Positions 45,034-53,983 of a stretch of DNA of 64,000 nt are shown here, one piece after another. Positions within the stretch are counted from its first letter, which is position 1. The number at the start of each line of letters is the position of its first letter. Origin of the DNA: Methylorubrum suomiense (GTDB lineage Bacteria; Pseudomonadota; Alphaproteobacteria; Rhizobiales; Beijerinckiaceae). The notes under the pieces are model-generated. The model made no database searches, was not told the origin of the DNA, and saw only the letters and a list, made by a program, of their open reading frames with translations. The translations under genes and the position numbers were made by a program. The DNA is taken from positions 101,530 through 165,529 of the forward strand of contig NZ_BPRE01000015.1 in NCBI RefSeq assembly GCF_022179765.1. The letters run 5' to 3'.

Positions 45034-45924
45034 TCAGATCTGCCCGGCCTCGGCCTGAATCTCGGGGCCTTCACGCCGGGGCCGCGTGACGCCGCGGGCG
45101 GCCAGAACAATGGCGGCAAGGCCGACGATGGCCATGGGCAGGCAGAGCAGCATGCCCATGGTGATGCCACCGCCGAGGGCATCGACGTCGCGGCCGAACA
45201 GGAAACCCAGCTGACGGTCCGGCTCGCGGAAGAACTCGCAGAAGGTGCGCGTGACCGCGTAGCCGAGAACGAAGATGCCGCCGAGCAAGCCGGGTTTGCG
45301 GAAGCCGTAGCGCCAGACCGCGAGCGCCATGACGATGAACAGGAGCAGCCCCTCCGTCGCGGCCTCGAACAATTGGCTCGGATAGCGCGGCACGTCGCCC
45401 CCGGTCGGGAAGATCACCGCATAGGTAAAATCCGGCGCGGGCCGACCCCAGAGCTCGCCGTTCACGAAATTGGCGATGCGGCCGAAGAACAGGCCGATCG
45501 GTACGACCACGGCGGCGATGTCGAGCATCGTCAGGCCGTTGAGGCCACGCGCACGGGCGAAGAGCAGGAGCGCCAGGATCGCACCGAGGAAACCGCCGTG
45601 GAACGACATGCCACCGTTGCGGATCGCCAGGATCTCCAGCGGCTGATCGAGATAGAGCGGAAGATTGTAGAACAGCACGTAGCCGATGCGCCCGCCGAGC
45701 ACGACGCCTAGAGCCACCCAGACCACGAGGTCGTCGATATCAGGCAGACTGGGCCGCGTGGTGACGCCCCAGAGCGAATCCGCCTGGACCAGCCGTCGGG
45801 CGTAGAACCATCCGCCGATCAGCCCCACGATGTAGGAAAGGGCGTACCACTTGATCTCGATCGGCCCGAGCGAGACCGCGACCGGGTCGATGGCCGGAAA
45901 GGGCAAGGCGAGGATCGGCGGCAT
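45034..45924 (-). CDS. lgt: Prolipoprotein diacylglyceryl transferase
   Basis: Lgt transfers diacylglycerol from phosphatidylglycerol to the lipobox cysteine of prolipoproteins such as Pal. It is a 296-residue inner-membrane protein with about seven helices. The signature HGGFLGAILALLLFARARG and the segment GRIANFVNGELWGRP with the conserved Arg and Asn are present. It is the first gene of the lgt-midA-pgeF operon. The start at 45924 matches the family N-terminus. Confidence 0.96.
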   Translation of the reverse strand: MPPILALPFPAIDPVAVSLGPIEIKWYALSYIVGLIGGWFYARRLVQADSLWGVTTRPSLPDIDDLVVWVALGVVLGGRIGYVLFYNLPLYLDQPLEILAIRNGGMSFHGGFLGAILALLLFARARGLNGLTMLDIAAVVVPIGLFFGRIANFVNGELWGRPAPDFTYAVIFPTGGDVPRYPSQLFEAATEGLLLFIVMALAVWRYGFRKPGLLGGIFVLGYAVTRTFCEFFREPDRQLGFLFGRDVDALGGGITMGMLLCLPMAIVGLAAIVLAARGVTRPRREGPEIQAEAGQI

Positions 45925-46060
45925 CGGCGGCCCTTGGGCGACGTTGTCGAGAAGGCGCGCCGCATTGGACCCGCATGCCTCCGGGCGTCAAGGCGGGCGG
46001 GTTGCGCGCCGAGCGGCCCTGGGCGCAGGCTCACGGTGATCCCTCGATTCAGGAGGACAG

Positions 46061-46741
46061 ATGCTCGGCAACACGGAAATGGTGGCGCGTCTGCTGCTCG
46101 CGGGCGCCATGGGCAGCGTGGTCGGATTCGAGCGCGAACGACTGCTCTGGGCGGCCGGCCTGCGGACCCACATGCTGGTCTGCGTCGGCGCTTGCCTGTT
46201 CATGCTGGTCTCGGCCTTCGGCTTCGGCGACGTTCTCGGCCGCAAGGACGTCGTGCTCGATCCCTCCCGGGTGGCCGCTCAGGTGGTCTCCGGCATCGGC
46301 TTTCTGGGTGCGGGCACAATTCTCCTGCGCGGTGAAGTCGTGAAGGGGCTCACCACCGCCGCGAGCCTCTGGGCGGTGGCGGCGATCGGGCTCGCGGTCG
46401 GCGGCGGCCTCTACGTCCCGGCCGTGGCCGCAACCGTGCTGGTGGTCGGCATCCTCGCCGGGGTGAAGCCGATCGAGGAACGCTGGCGTGATCGGATGCA
46501 GTCCTGCGAGATCCATCTCACGGTGAAGGCCGGCAGTCTCGCGATCGACGCGGTGCCGGATCTCACCGGCGAGCGTGCCTCGCGCATCCGGCAATTCGTG
46601 GTGCGACCGGGCGATGAGCCGGGCTTGGAGGACGTCACCATCACTTTCGCCCGTCTGCCGCGGGCTCATGTCGAGGCCGTCGCACGCCGGTTGCGCGAAA
46701 ATCCTACGGTGATCCGGGTTCGATCCGGTCCAGATCTCTAG
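46061..46741 (+). CDS. MgtC/SapB family membrane protein
   Basis: This 226-residue protein has four or five N-terminal helices and a cytoplasmic C-terminal domain of about 85 residues. The MgtC signatures GAMGSVVGFERER, GLRTHMLVCVGACLFML and VVSGIGFLGAGTIL are clear. Members influence growth in low magnesium and virulence, and some inhibit the F-ATPase; the role here is unknown. It diverges from lgt. ATG at 46061 follows GGAGGA. Confidence 0.92.
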   Translation: MLGNTEMVARLLLAGAMGSVVGFERERLLWAAGLRTHMLVCVGACLFMLVSAFGFGDVLGRKDVVLDPSRVAAQVVSGIGFLGAGTILLRGEVVKGLTTAASLWAVAAIGLAVGGGLYVPAVAATVLVVGILAGVKPIEERWRDRMQSCEIHLTVKAGSLAIDAVPDLTGERASRIRQFVVRPGDEPGLEDVTITFARLPRAHVEAVARRLRENPTVIRVRSGPDL

Positions 46742-46850
46742 CGGGTCCGAGATTCGCTACGTCATCAACCGGGGAAATCAGAGACGATCACCTTCGCGCA
46801 CGGCCAAACTGCGCTAGGACAAGCGGATCTTACAACGGGAACCGAGCCGC

Positions 46851-48482
46851 ATGGCACTGAGACACGTCAGCACCAGCCCTTTTGCGGACCAGAAGCCGGG
46901 CACTTCGGGACTGCGCAAGAAGGTTCCGGTGTTCCGGCAGCCGAATTATGTCGAGAACTTCGTTCAGGCGATCCTCGACTGCATCCCGGAACGCGACGGC
47001 GCGACCCTGGTGATCGGCGGTGACGGCCGCTTCTTCAATCGCGAGGTCGTCCAGATCGCCATCAAGATGGCGGCAGCCAACGGCCTGGGTCGGGTGCTGG
47101 TGGGACGCGACGGCCTGCTCTCGACGCCGGCGGCCTCGTGCGTGATCCGCAAACATGGCGCCATCGGCGGCATTGTGCTCTCCGCCAGCCATAATCCCGG
47201 CGGACCGGACGGCGATTTCGGCATCAAGTTCAATGGCGCCAATGGCGGCCCGGCACCCGAGAGCGTCACCAGCGCGATCTTCGAGCAAACCAAGACGATC
47301 ACCGCCTATCGCATCTCCGATGCGCCCGATCTCGATCTCGGGGTCACCGGCACGAGCGAGATCGACGGCATGTCCGTCGAGATCATCGATCCGGTCGCCG
47401 ATTACGCCGAGTTGATGCACTCGCTGTTCGACTTCGAGGCGCTCACCAAACTGTTCGCCTCCGGCTTCCGCATGCGCTTCGACGCGCTCTCGGCGATCAC
47501 CGGACCCTATGCCAAGGCAATCTTGGAGGACACGCTGGGGGCGGAGGCCGGCACCGTCGTCAACGGCGAACCCAAACCCGATTTCGGCGGTCACCATCCC
47601 GATCCGAACCCGGTCCATGCCCACGAGTTGTTCGACCTGATGCACGGCCCCGATGCACCCGATTTCGGTGCTGCTTCGGACGGCGACGGTGACCGCAACA
47701 TGATCGTGGCGCCCGGCCTGTTTGTGACGCCGAGCGACAGCCTCGCCATCCTCGCGGCCCATGCCCATCGCGCGCCCGGCTACGCGACGGGGCTCGCCGG
47801 CGTGGCCCGCTCCATGCCGACGAGCCGCGCCGCCGACCGTGTGGCGGCCAAACTCGGCATCGAGGCGTTCGAGACGCCGACCGGTTGGAAGTTCTTCGGC
47901 AACCTGCTGGATGCCGGCCGCATCACACTCTGCGGCGAGGAGAGCGCGGGCACCGGCTCGAACCATGTGCGGGAGAAGGACGGTCTCTGGGCCGTTCTTC
48001 TCTGGCTCAACATTCTGGCGGCGACGGGCAAGCCGGCGCAGGATCTGGTGCGGGCGCACTGGGCCGAGTTCGGCCGGGACTACTACACCCGCCACGATTA
48101 CGAGGAGATCGATTCCGATGCCGCGAAGCGGCTGATGGACGGACTTCGGGCCAAGATCGCCTCTCTCCCGGGCCAGACGATCGGCGGGCTCACGGTCAAG
48201 ACGGCGGACGATTTCCGTTATGTCGATCCGGTCGACGGATCGGTCACCGAAGCCCAGGGCGTGCGCATCACCTTCGCGGAGGACGCCCGGATCGTCTACC
48301 GGCTCTCCGGCACCGGCACCGCCGGGGCGACGCTTCGTGTGTATATCGAGCGCTACGAGAGCGATCCGACGCGCCTGGAGCAACCGGTGGCGGAGATGCT
48401 CGCGCCGGTCGTCGCGGTCGCCCGTGAACTCGCCGACATCGCGGCGATCACCGGCCGGGCCGAGCCGAGCGTGGTGACGTAG
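46851..48482 (+). CDS. pgm: Phosphoglucomutase (alpha-D-glucose specific)
   Basis: This 543-residue enzyme interconverts glucose-1-phosphate and glucose-6-phosphate, supplying nucleotide sugars and glycogen. The phosphoserine loop is GGIVLSASHNPGGPDGDFGIKFN, the metal-binding loop is GAASDGDGDRNMIV, the sugar loop is CGEESAGTGSNHVREKDG, and RLSGTGTAGATLRVY is the phosphate-binding end. Together these identify the eukaryote-like Pgm class. Monocistronic. It is distinct from GlmM at 20.7 kb. Confidence 0.97.
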   Translation: MALRHVSTSPFADQKPGTSGLRKKVPVFRQPNYVENFVQAILDCIPERDGATLVIGGDGRFFNREVVQIAIKMAAANGLGRVLVGRDGLLSTPAASCVIRKHGAIGGIVLSASHNPGGPDGDFGIKFNGANGGPAPESVTSAIFEQTKTITAYRISDAPDLDLGVTGTSEIDGMSVEIIDPVADYAELMHSLFDFEALTKLFASGFRMRFDALSAITGPYAKAILEDTLGAEAGTVVNGEPKPDFGGHHPDPNPVHAHELFDLMHGPDAPDFGAASDGDGDRNMIVAPGLFVTPSDSLAILAAHAHRAPGYATGLAGVARSMPTSRAADRVAAKLGIEAFETPTGWKFFGNLLDAGRITLCGEESAGTGSNHVREKDGLWAVLLWLNILAATGKPAQDLVRAHWAEFGRDYYTRHDYEEIDSDAAKRLMDGLRAKIASLPGQTIGGLTVKTADDFRYVDPVDGSVTEAQGVRITFAEDARIVYRLSGTGTAGATLRVYIERYESDPTRLEQPVAEMLAPVVAVARELADIAAITGRAEPSVVT

Positions 48483-48569
48483 GCGCTCGGCTGCACCGGT
48501 GAGGTCCGCGCGCCGATCGCGCTCCGGACCTCACCGCGCGGCGCGCTCGCACGATGCTGCCGTGAGAGA

Positions 48570-48971
48570 CTAGTAACGCCCTCGGCCTATCCGCGCATCG
48601 ACGCTCCAGGGGCCGGGGCCGGCGAAGAAGATGTAGAGGAAGACGAAGCAGTACAGGATCGCCGCATCGCCCCCGTTCAGGGCTGGAAACACGCTCTTGG
48701 GCGCATGTGCGAGGAAATAGGCGACGGCCATTTCACCGGAGAGCAGGAACGCCACGGGCCGGCTGAACAGACCGATCAGGAGCAGGGCGCCGCCGACGAG
48801 TTCCAGCACGCCCGCGATCCACGGCAGGCTGAACATCGCCGGGTCCATGGTGCTTGCCGGGAAGCCCAAAATCTTCTGCGTGCCGTGCGCCATGAAGATC
48901 AGGGCGGAGACGATCCGCAGGACGCTCAGCATCCGCGGGGCCCAGGGTGCGGTGGTGGTGGATAGGTCCAT
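48570..48971 (-). CDS. DoxX family membrane protein
   Basis: This 133-residue protein has four predicted membrane helices and the DoxX pattern: RIVSALIFMAHGTQKILGFP, WIAGVLELVGGALLLIGLFSRPVAFLL, then AYFLAHAPKSVFPALNGGDAAILYCFVFLYIFFAGPG. Function in the family is poorly defined; some members act in redox stress complexes. It lies 29 bases downstream of fliP on the same strand. Confidence 0.9.
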   Translation of the reverse strand: MDLSTTTAPWAPRMLSVLRIVSALIFMAHGTQKILGFPASTMDPAMFSLPWIAGVLELVGGALLLIGLFSRPVAFLLSGEMAVAYFLAHAPKSVFPALNGGDAAILYCFVFLYIFFAGPGPWSVDARIGRGRY

Positions 48972-49000
48972 GCCTCGGTCTCTCCGCTCGGTTCGTCCGA

Positions 49001-49741
49001 TCAGCTTCCGTAGCTCTGAACGAGCGAGCCGGCCACCAGCGTCCAGCCATCGACCAGCACGAAGAAGATCAGCTTGAACGGCAAGGCCACGGTCGCTGGC
49101 GGCAGCATCATCATGCCCATCGCCATCAGCACCGAGGCGACGACCAGATCGATGATCAAAAACGGGATGAACAGCAGGAAGCCGATCTCGAAGGCCCGGC
49201 GCAGCTCCGAGATCATGAATGCGGGCGTGACAACCTCCAGCCCGATCGCCTCGGGCCCGGCCGGCACGGGCTGGCGTGCCATGTCGAGGAACAGCTTCAG
49301 ATCCTTCTCGCGGGTGTTGCGCAGCATGAAGGTCTTGAACGGGCCGGATGCCCGTTCGAAGGCCTGGGACTGGCTGATCTGATTGGCCAGGAGAGGCTCG
49401 ATCCCGGCCTTGTAGGCCTCGCGGGCGGTCGGAGCCATCACGAAGGCCGTCAGGAACAGAGCGAGGCTGGTGACCACCGCGTTGGGCGGCGCGGTCTGCG
49501 TTCCGAGCGCCGAGCGCAGGATCGACAGAACGACGACGATGCGGGTGAAGGCCGTCGCCATCACCAGGACCGACGGGGCCAGCGCCAGGACGGTGACGAG
49601 GGCGACGAGTTGCAGCGCGCGCTCGGTCGTGCCCCCCGCGCCGAGGTCGAGTGTGACGCTCTGGGCGAGAGCGGCGCCGCTGCTACCCGCCGTGAGCAGA
49701 GCGGCGAGCGTGAGGGTTCGCAATCGCTTCGACAGAGTCAT
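49001..49741 (-). CDS. fliP: Flagellar type III export apparatus protein FliP
   Basis: FliP forms the core of the flagellar export gate with FliQ and FliR. This 246-residue protein has a cleavable signal (LTLAALLTAGSSGAALAQS) and the family segments MATAFTRIVVVLSILRSALGTQTAPPNAVVTSLALFLTAFVM and FEIGFLLFIPFLIIDLVVASVLMAMGMMMLPP. ATG at 49741 is the family start. Its neighbours are fabI and doxX; no fliQ, fliR or flhB is adjacent in the window. Confidence 0.95.
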   Translation of the reverse strand: MTLSKRLRTLTLAALLTAGSSGAALAQSVTLDLGAGGTTERALQLVALVTVLALAPSVLVMATAFTRIVVVLSILRSALGTQTAPPNAVVTSLALFLTAFVMAPTAREAYKAGIEPLLANQISQSQAFERASGPFKTFMLRNTREKDLKLFLDMARQPVPAGPEAIGLEVVTPAFMISELRRAFEIGFLLFIPFLIIDLVVASVLMAMGMMMLPPATVALPFKLIFFVLVDGWTLVAGSLVQSYGS

Positions 49742-49860
49742 CGCAGGCCGCAGCCGGAAATGGCTGGTGGGGTGACCGGGCTGGCGGATCGGGCAGCCGC
49801 CTCTGGGGAAAGACCACGACCAGCTCATGGTGCGCGGCACCGTACCGGTTCGACGATGCT

Positions 49861-50697
49861 TCAGATCTCGCCGTCGCCGACGACACCGGCTTCGTCCTGG
49901 GCCTGGAGCACCGCGGGGCGGGGCATCGAGATGATGTTGTAGCCGGAATCCACGAAATGGACCTCGCCCGTCACACCTCCCGACAGGTCGGATAAAAGAT
50001 ACAGGGCCGAATTGCCGACATCGTCGAGGGTAACCGTCCGGCGCAGCGGGGCATGCGCCTTCTGGTGATTGTACATCAGCCGCGCATCGGCGATGCCGGC
50101 ACCGGCCAGAGTCCGCATCGGACCGGCCGAGAGGGCATTCACCCTGACGCCGTCGGGTCCGAGATCGGTCGCGAGATAACGGACCGATGCTTCCAGTGCG
50201 GCCTTGGCGACGCCCATCACGTTGTAGTTCGGCATGACGCGGGTCGAGCCGGCATAGGTCAGCGTCAGCAGAGCACCGCCACGGGGCATGCGGGTGGCGG
50301 CACGCTGGGCAATCTCGGTGAAGGAGAAGCACGAGATCGTCATGGTCCGCGAAAAATTCGCCCGGGTCGTCACATCGACGTAGCGGCCCTTGAGCTGCGA
50401 TTTGTCGGAAAAGCCGATGGCGTGGACGATGAAATCGATCCCGTCGGGGAAGCGCTCGTCGAGGGCGCTGAAGACGGCGTCGACGGAGGCAATATCCTCG
50501 ACGTCGCAGGGCAACACGATGTCCGAGCCGACCGAGGCGGCGAGCGGCGTGACCCGCTTGCCGAGGGCATCCCCCTGGTAGGTGAAGGCGAGTTCGGCTC
50601 CGTGCTGGTGCAGCGTCTTGGCGATACCCCAGGCGATCGAATGATCGTTGGCGACACCCATGATCAGGCCGCGCTTGCCCGCCATCAACCCTGTCAT
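49861..50697 (-). CDS. fabI: Enoyl-ACP reductase FabI
   Basis: FabI catalyses the NADH-dependent last reduction of type II fatty acid elongation and is the target of triclosan and isoniazid-class drugs. The 278-residue sequence has GLIMGVANDHSIAWGIA for NAD binding and the catalytic Tyr-x6-Lys in MPNYNVMGVAKAALEASVRYL. It lies downstream of fabB and fabA on the same strand, with a 39-residue ORF between. Cytosolic. Confidence 0.96.
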   Translation of the reverse strand: MTGLMAGKRGLIMGVANDHSIAWGIAKTLHQHGAELAFTYQGDALGKRVTPLAASVGSDIVLPCDVEDIASVDAVFSALDERFPDGIDFIVHAIGFSDKSQLKGRYVDVTTRANFSRTMTISCFSFTEIAQRAATRMPRGGALLTLTYAGSTRVMPNYNVMGVAKAALEASVRYLATDLGPDGVRVNALSAGPMRTLAGAGIADARLMYNHQKAHAPLRRTVTLDDVGNSALYLLSDLSGGVTGEVHFVDSGYNIISMPRPAVLQAQDEAGVVGDGEI

Positions 50698-50798
50698 TCG
50701 CTTTAAACCCGTACGCGTTTCAGGTGGGGCGCCGCAGCACCGCCCCGACGCTTAGCGCGCCGGATGCGCGCCTGTCCACGCGGGAGCAATCAAGCGAA

Positions 50799-50826
50799 GG
50801 CCCCGCCCGCTCGTGCGGGACGGGGC
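50799..50826 (-). terminator. Weak hairpin terminator after the 39-aa ORF
   Basis: A GC-rich stem (GGCCCCGTCCCGC against GCGGGCGGGGCC with one mismatch, ACGA loop) lies 22 bases past the ORF stop. The trailing T content is low. Confidence 0.5.
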
Positions 50827-50848
50827 CTCGGAGCTGCCGGAAAGGGGA

Positions 50849-50968
50849 TCAGAAGTAGCCGCGAGTGCCCGACTGGGCGTCGTCGATGAGCGTCTGCTTG
50901 GCGCGCCAAGCGACACTGCCCGCAACGGCGACGCTGAGCAGACCAATAACGACGAGCGAGGCGACCAT
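50849..50968 (-). CDS. 39-residue single-pass membrane protein
   Basis: This ORF is unlisted by length alone. It reads ATG GTC GCC TCG on the minus strand, giving MVASLVVIGLLSVAVAGSVA, one hydrophobic helix, then a positive cluster and the tail WRAKQTLIDDAQSGTRGYF. A hairpin follows the stop, as expected of a real transcription unit. Residue usage is unlike chance GC-rich frames, which are Arg/Ala/Pro-rich. It lies between fabB and fabI. A role in the membrane is inferred only from the helix. Confidence 0.5.
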   Translation of the reverse strand: MVASLVVIGLLSVAVAGSVAWRAKQTLIDDAQSGTRGYF

Positions 50969-51105
50969 GAAGCGATCCCGTAAAGGTCTGAGGGGAACGC
51001 AGTTCTGGATGCGCGGTTCCGAATGGCTGCCAGTCTAGCTCTAGCCGCAAGCCTAGCCTTATTGCTCGCGACTGCGAAGGAACACTGTGCAGCGCCGCAA
51101 ATGTC

Positions 51106-52332
51106 TTATGCGTCCGGATGTTTCAGAACGAGGGTCGCATTCGTTCCCCCGAAGCCGAACGAGTTCGACATGACATGGCTGAGCTTGGCGCCGTCGCGCC
51201 GTTCGCGCAGGATCGGCATGTCGGCGAAGGCAGGGTCGAGCTCGTCGATATGCGCGCTTTCACAGATGAAGCCGTTGTTCATCATGAGAAGCGAGTAGAT
51301 CGCCTCTTGGACGCCCGTAGCACCAAGGGAATGGCCGGTGAGCGACTTGGTGGCCGAAATCGGCGGGCACGCCTCACCCGCGCCGAACACTTCGCGAATG
51401 GCCTCGATTTCCTTGTCGTCGCCGACCGGCGTCGAGGTGGCGTGCGGGTTGATATAGTCGATCTTCACGCCCTTCAGGTCTTCCATGGCCTGACGCATGC
51501 AGCGCATCGCGCCCTCGCCCGACGGAGCGACCATGTCGTGACCGTCCGATGTTGCGCCGTAGCCGGCGATCTCGCCGTAGATGCGCGCGCCGCGGGCCTT
51601 GGCGTGTTCGAGTTCTTCCAGCACCAGCACACCGGCACCGCCCGCGATGACGAAGCCGTCACGATTCGCATCGTAGGCGCGCGACGCCCGGGCCGGGGTG
51701 TCGTTGTAGCGGGAGGACATCGCGCCCATGGCATCGAACAGGACCGAGAGCGTCCAGTCGAGATCCTCGCACCCGCCCGCGAAGATCACGTCCTGTCGGC
51801 CGCCGCGGATGATTTCGGCGGCATTGCCGATGCAATGGTTCGACGTCGCGCAAGCCGAGGAGATCGAGTAGTTCACGCCACGGATCTTGAACCAGGTCGC
51901 GAGGGTCGCTGAGGCGGTCGAGGACATCGCCTTCGGGACTGCGAACGGGCCGACGCGCTTCGGGCCCTTGTCCCGCGCGATTGCTGCCGATTCGACGATG
52001 GTGCGGGTCGAAGGACCGCCCGAGCCCATGATGATGCCGGTGCGCTCGTTGGAGATTTCGTTCGCCTCGAGGCCGGCATCCCGGATGGCCTGATCCATTG
52101 CCACGTGATTCCAGGCGGTACCCCCACCGTGGAAGCGCATGGCGCGCCGATCCACCGCTTCCTCGGCGACGAGGGACGGTGCTCCGGCGACTTGGCTGCG
52201 GAAACCGTGCTCGGCCTGCGACTCCGACCGCGCAATCCCGGAACGGGCCTCGCGCAGGGAGGCGAGCACCTCCTGGGTGTTGTTGCCGATGGACGAAACG
52301 ATGCCCATCCCGGTGATGACGACACGCCGCAT
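51106..52332 (-). CDS. fabB: Beta-ketoacyl-ACP synthase I
   Basis: FabB condenses malonyl-ACP with acyl-ACP and is required for unsaturated fatty acid synthesis with FabA. The 408-residue protein has the nucleophile Cys in SISSACATSNHCIG, and the two catalytic His residues in NPHATSTPVGD and SLTGHSLGATGVQEA, with the C-terminal SNSFGFGGTNATLVLK loop. It is on the same strand as fabA, 173 bases downstream. Confidence 0.97.
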   Translation of the reverse strand: MRRVVITGMGIVSSIGNNTQEVLASLREARSGIARSESQAEHGFRSQVAGAPSLVAEEAVDRRAMRFHGGGTAWNHVAMDQAIRDAGLEANEISNERTGIIMGSGGPSTRTIVESAAIARDKGPKRVGPFAVPKAMSSTASATLATWFKIRGVNYSISSACATSNHCIGNAAEIIRGGRQDVIFAGGCEDLDWTLSVLFDAMGAMSSRYNDTPARASRAYDANRDGFVIAGGAGVLVLEELEHAKARGARIYGEIAGYGATSDGHDMVAPSGEGAMRCMRQAMEDLKGVKIDYINPHATSTPVGDDKEIEAIREVFGAGEACPPISATKSLTGHSLGATGVQEAIYSLLMMNNGFICESAHIDELDPAFADMPILRERRDGAKLSHVMSNSFGFGGTNATLVLKHPDA

Positions 52333-52505
52333 GGTGGCTCAGGCTTGTTGTGCCACAGGCGGTGCGGCACTTCGTTAACGGTCAACTAGGATGCCGCGCC
52401 GGCAATCTCAACTGGTTGATTGGTGGCCCGGACCGAAACCCGACGGCCCCGCCTCAAACGACGTCGGCAACGCCTATCGCCGTCGGCAGGCCGATCGGCT
52501 CGAAA

Positions 52506-53045
52506 TCAGGCGCGGAATAGAGCCACACGCAGGTCGCTCGCCTCGTAGATGCGCCGGCCGTCCGCCTCCAGCCATCCGTCGGCGATGCCGAGGACGAGCT
52601 TGCCCGTGCGGACGCGCTTGATGTCGATGCCGTAGACCACCTGCTTTACGGTCGGCAGCACCTGATCCGAGAATTTCACCTCGCCCACGCCGAGCGCGCG
52701 GCCACGGCCGGGGGCCCCGAGCCAGCCCAGATGAAAGCCGACGAGCTGCCAGAGCGCGTCGAGGCCGAGGCAACCGGGCATCACCGGGTCGCCCTTGAAG
52801 TGGCACGGAAAGAACCAGAGATCCGGCCGGATATCGAACTCGGCCAGGACGTGCCCCTTGCCATGGGCGCCGCCTTCGGTACCGATCGAGGTGATGCGGT
52901 CGAACATCAGCATGGGGGGCAGCGGCAGCTGAGCATTGCCGGCGCCGAACAGCTCCCCGCGACCGCAGGCCAGTAGCTCCTCATATGAGTAGCTCGAAGC
53001 CCGCTGCGGCGTCGCGGTGTCGTTTTGCGGGTCGGTAGAGGCCAT
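52506..53045 (-). CDS. fabA: 3-hydroxydecanoyl-ACP dehydratase/isomerase
   Basis: FabA dehydrates 3-hydroxydecanoyl-ACP and isomerises the product to the cis-3 isomer that starts unsaturated fatty acid synthesis. The 179-residue sequence holds the catalytic His in FFPCHFKGDPVMPG and the catalytic Asp in GCLGLDALWQLVG. It is the first gene of the fabA-fabB group and is divergent from irr, a Rhizobiales-type layout. Confidence 0.97.
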   Translation of the reverse strand: MASTDPQNDTATPQRASSYSYEELLACGRGELFGAGNAQLPLPPMLMFDRITSIGTEGGAHGKGHVLAEFDIRPDLWFFPCHFKGDPVMPGCLGLDALWQLVGFHLGWLGAPGRGRALGVGEVKFSDQVLPTVKQVVYGIDIKRVRTGKLVLGIADGWLEADGRRIYEASDLRVALFRA

Positions 53046-53422
53046 GGAGAGGGTGCGTCCTCGCTAACGGACGAGTCCGATCGGTGCCGGACGGGGAATG
53101 ACGGGGTCGGCGCCTCGTTAGCACAAGCTCCGCCGGCGCTCAAAGCGTCCTCGCTCTCCAATCATAGAGATTGCGAGCGCGATGCATCCGGCGTCCCGCA
53201 TTCGAACGGAACGCGAGGTTCGGTCATCTTTTCCCCAACCATTCGAACCACGGCGTTTCGGTCCCCCCGATCATCTATGTTTCTCGGGGGCACCGAACCC
53301 CGAGCTATGCACTCACTGGGGGAACGCACCTGCGTGGCCATGCTTCGGGTTGCCGCAGGCGGGTGCGGACCGTATACTTGCCAGATCATTGTCTGCCTAA
53401 AGGTTGGGAATCACTCCCCGCG
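53046..53422. other. Divergent promoter region between fabA and irr
   Basis: These 377 bases must carry the promoters of both irr and fabA. I see no definite iron-control box or sigma boxes. A plus-strand frame is open into irr but has no family sequence, so it is not part of the gene. Confidence 0.5.
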
Positions 53423-53926
53423 ATGTCCGATCTGTTGCCCCTCCAGGCCGTGCTGAACGCGCGAAGCTCCCTGCCGATCGACGCTTCCGGCCCGCGTCGC
53501 GGCTGCCCGCTGTCCGATCTGCGTGATCGCCTGCGTCGTGCCGGATTGCGGCCGACCCGCCAGCGCCTGTCGTTGGGCTGGCTCCTGTTCGGGCGCGGTG
53601 ACCGCCACCTGACTGCGGAAATGCTCTACGACGAGGCCATGCGCGCCAAAGTGCCGGTGTCGCTCGCGACCGTCTACAACACGCTGCACCAATTCACGGA
53701 GGCCGGGCTGCTGCGTCAGCTCGCGCTCGACGGGTCGAAGGCCTATTTCGACACCAATCCGAGCGAGCATCACCACTTCTTCCTGGAGGAGGAAGGCAAG
53801 GTGCTCGACATGCCGGAATGCGGAATCTCGGTCGATTCGCTGCCCGAGGCCCCGGAAGGCATGGAGATCGCGGGCGTCGAAGTCATCGTTCGCCTGCGCC
53901 GCCGCCAGGTTTCCGGTCGCGGCTGA
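53423..53926 (+). CDS. irr: Iron response regulator Irr (Fur family) with heme-regulatory motif
   Basis: Irr represses iron-consuming genes such as heme synthesis and activates uptake when iron and heme are low. The 167-residue protein has the Fur winged helix (LRPTRQRLSLGWLLF to VSLATVYNTLHQFTEAGLLRQL) and the His-rich segment SEHHHFF at 116-118, which in Bradyrhizobium Irr binds ferrous heme. Near the N-terminus R-G-C28-P29 forms a Cys-Pro heme-regulatory motif that permits heme-triggered degradation. Both signatures together indicate the Bradyrhizobium type. A terminator follows 20 bases after the stop. Confidence 0.94.
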   Translation: MSDLLPLQAVLNARSSLPIDASGPRRGCPLSDLRDRLRRAGLRPTRQRLSLGWLLFGRGDRHLTAEMLYDEAMRAKVPVSLATVYNTLHQFTEAGLLRQLALDGSKAYFDTNPSEHHHFFLEEEGKVLDMPECGISVDSLPEAPEGMEIAGVEVIVRLRRRQVSGRG

Positions 53927-53947
53927 GCCGCTCAAATCCTGACTATG

Positions 53948-53979
53948 AAAAGGGCCCGGTTCTCCGGGCCCTTTTTATT
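53948..53979. terminator. Bidirectional Rho-independent terminator after irr
   Basis: AAGGGCCCGG pairs with CCGGGCCCTT around a TTCT loop, followed by a T-rich tract and preceded by AAA. It can end irr (plus) and the convergent SH3-domain gene (minus). Confidence 0.93.
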
Positions 53980-53983
53980 TGTC

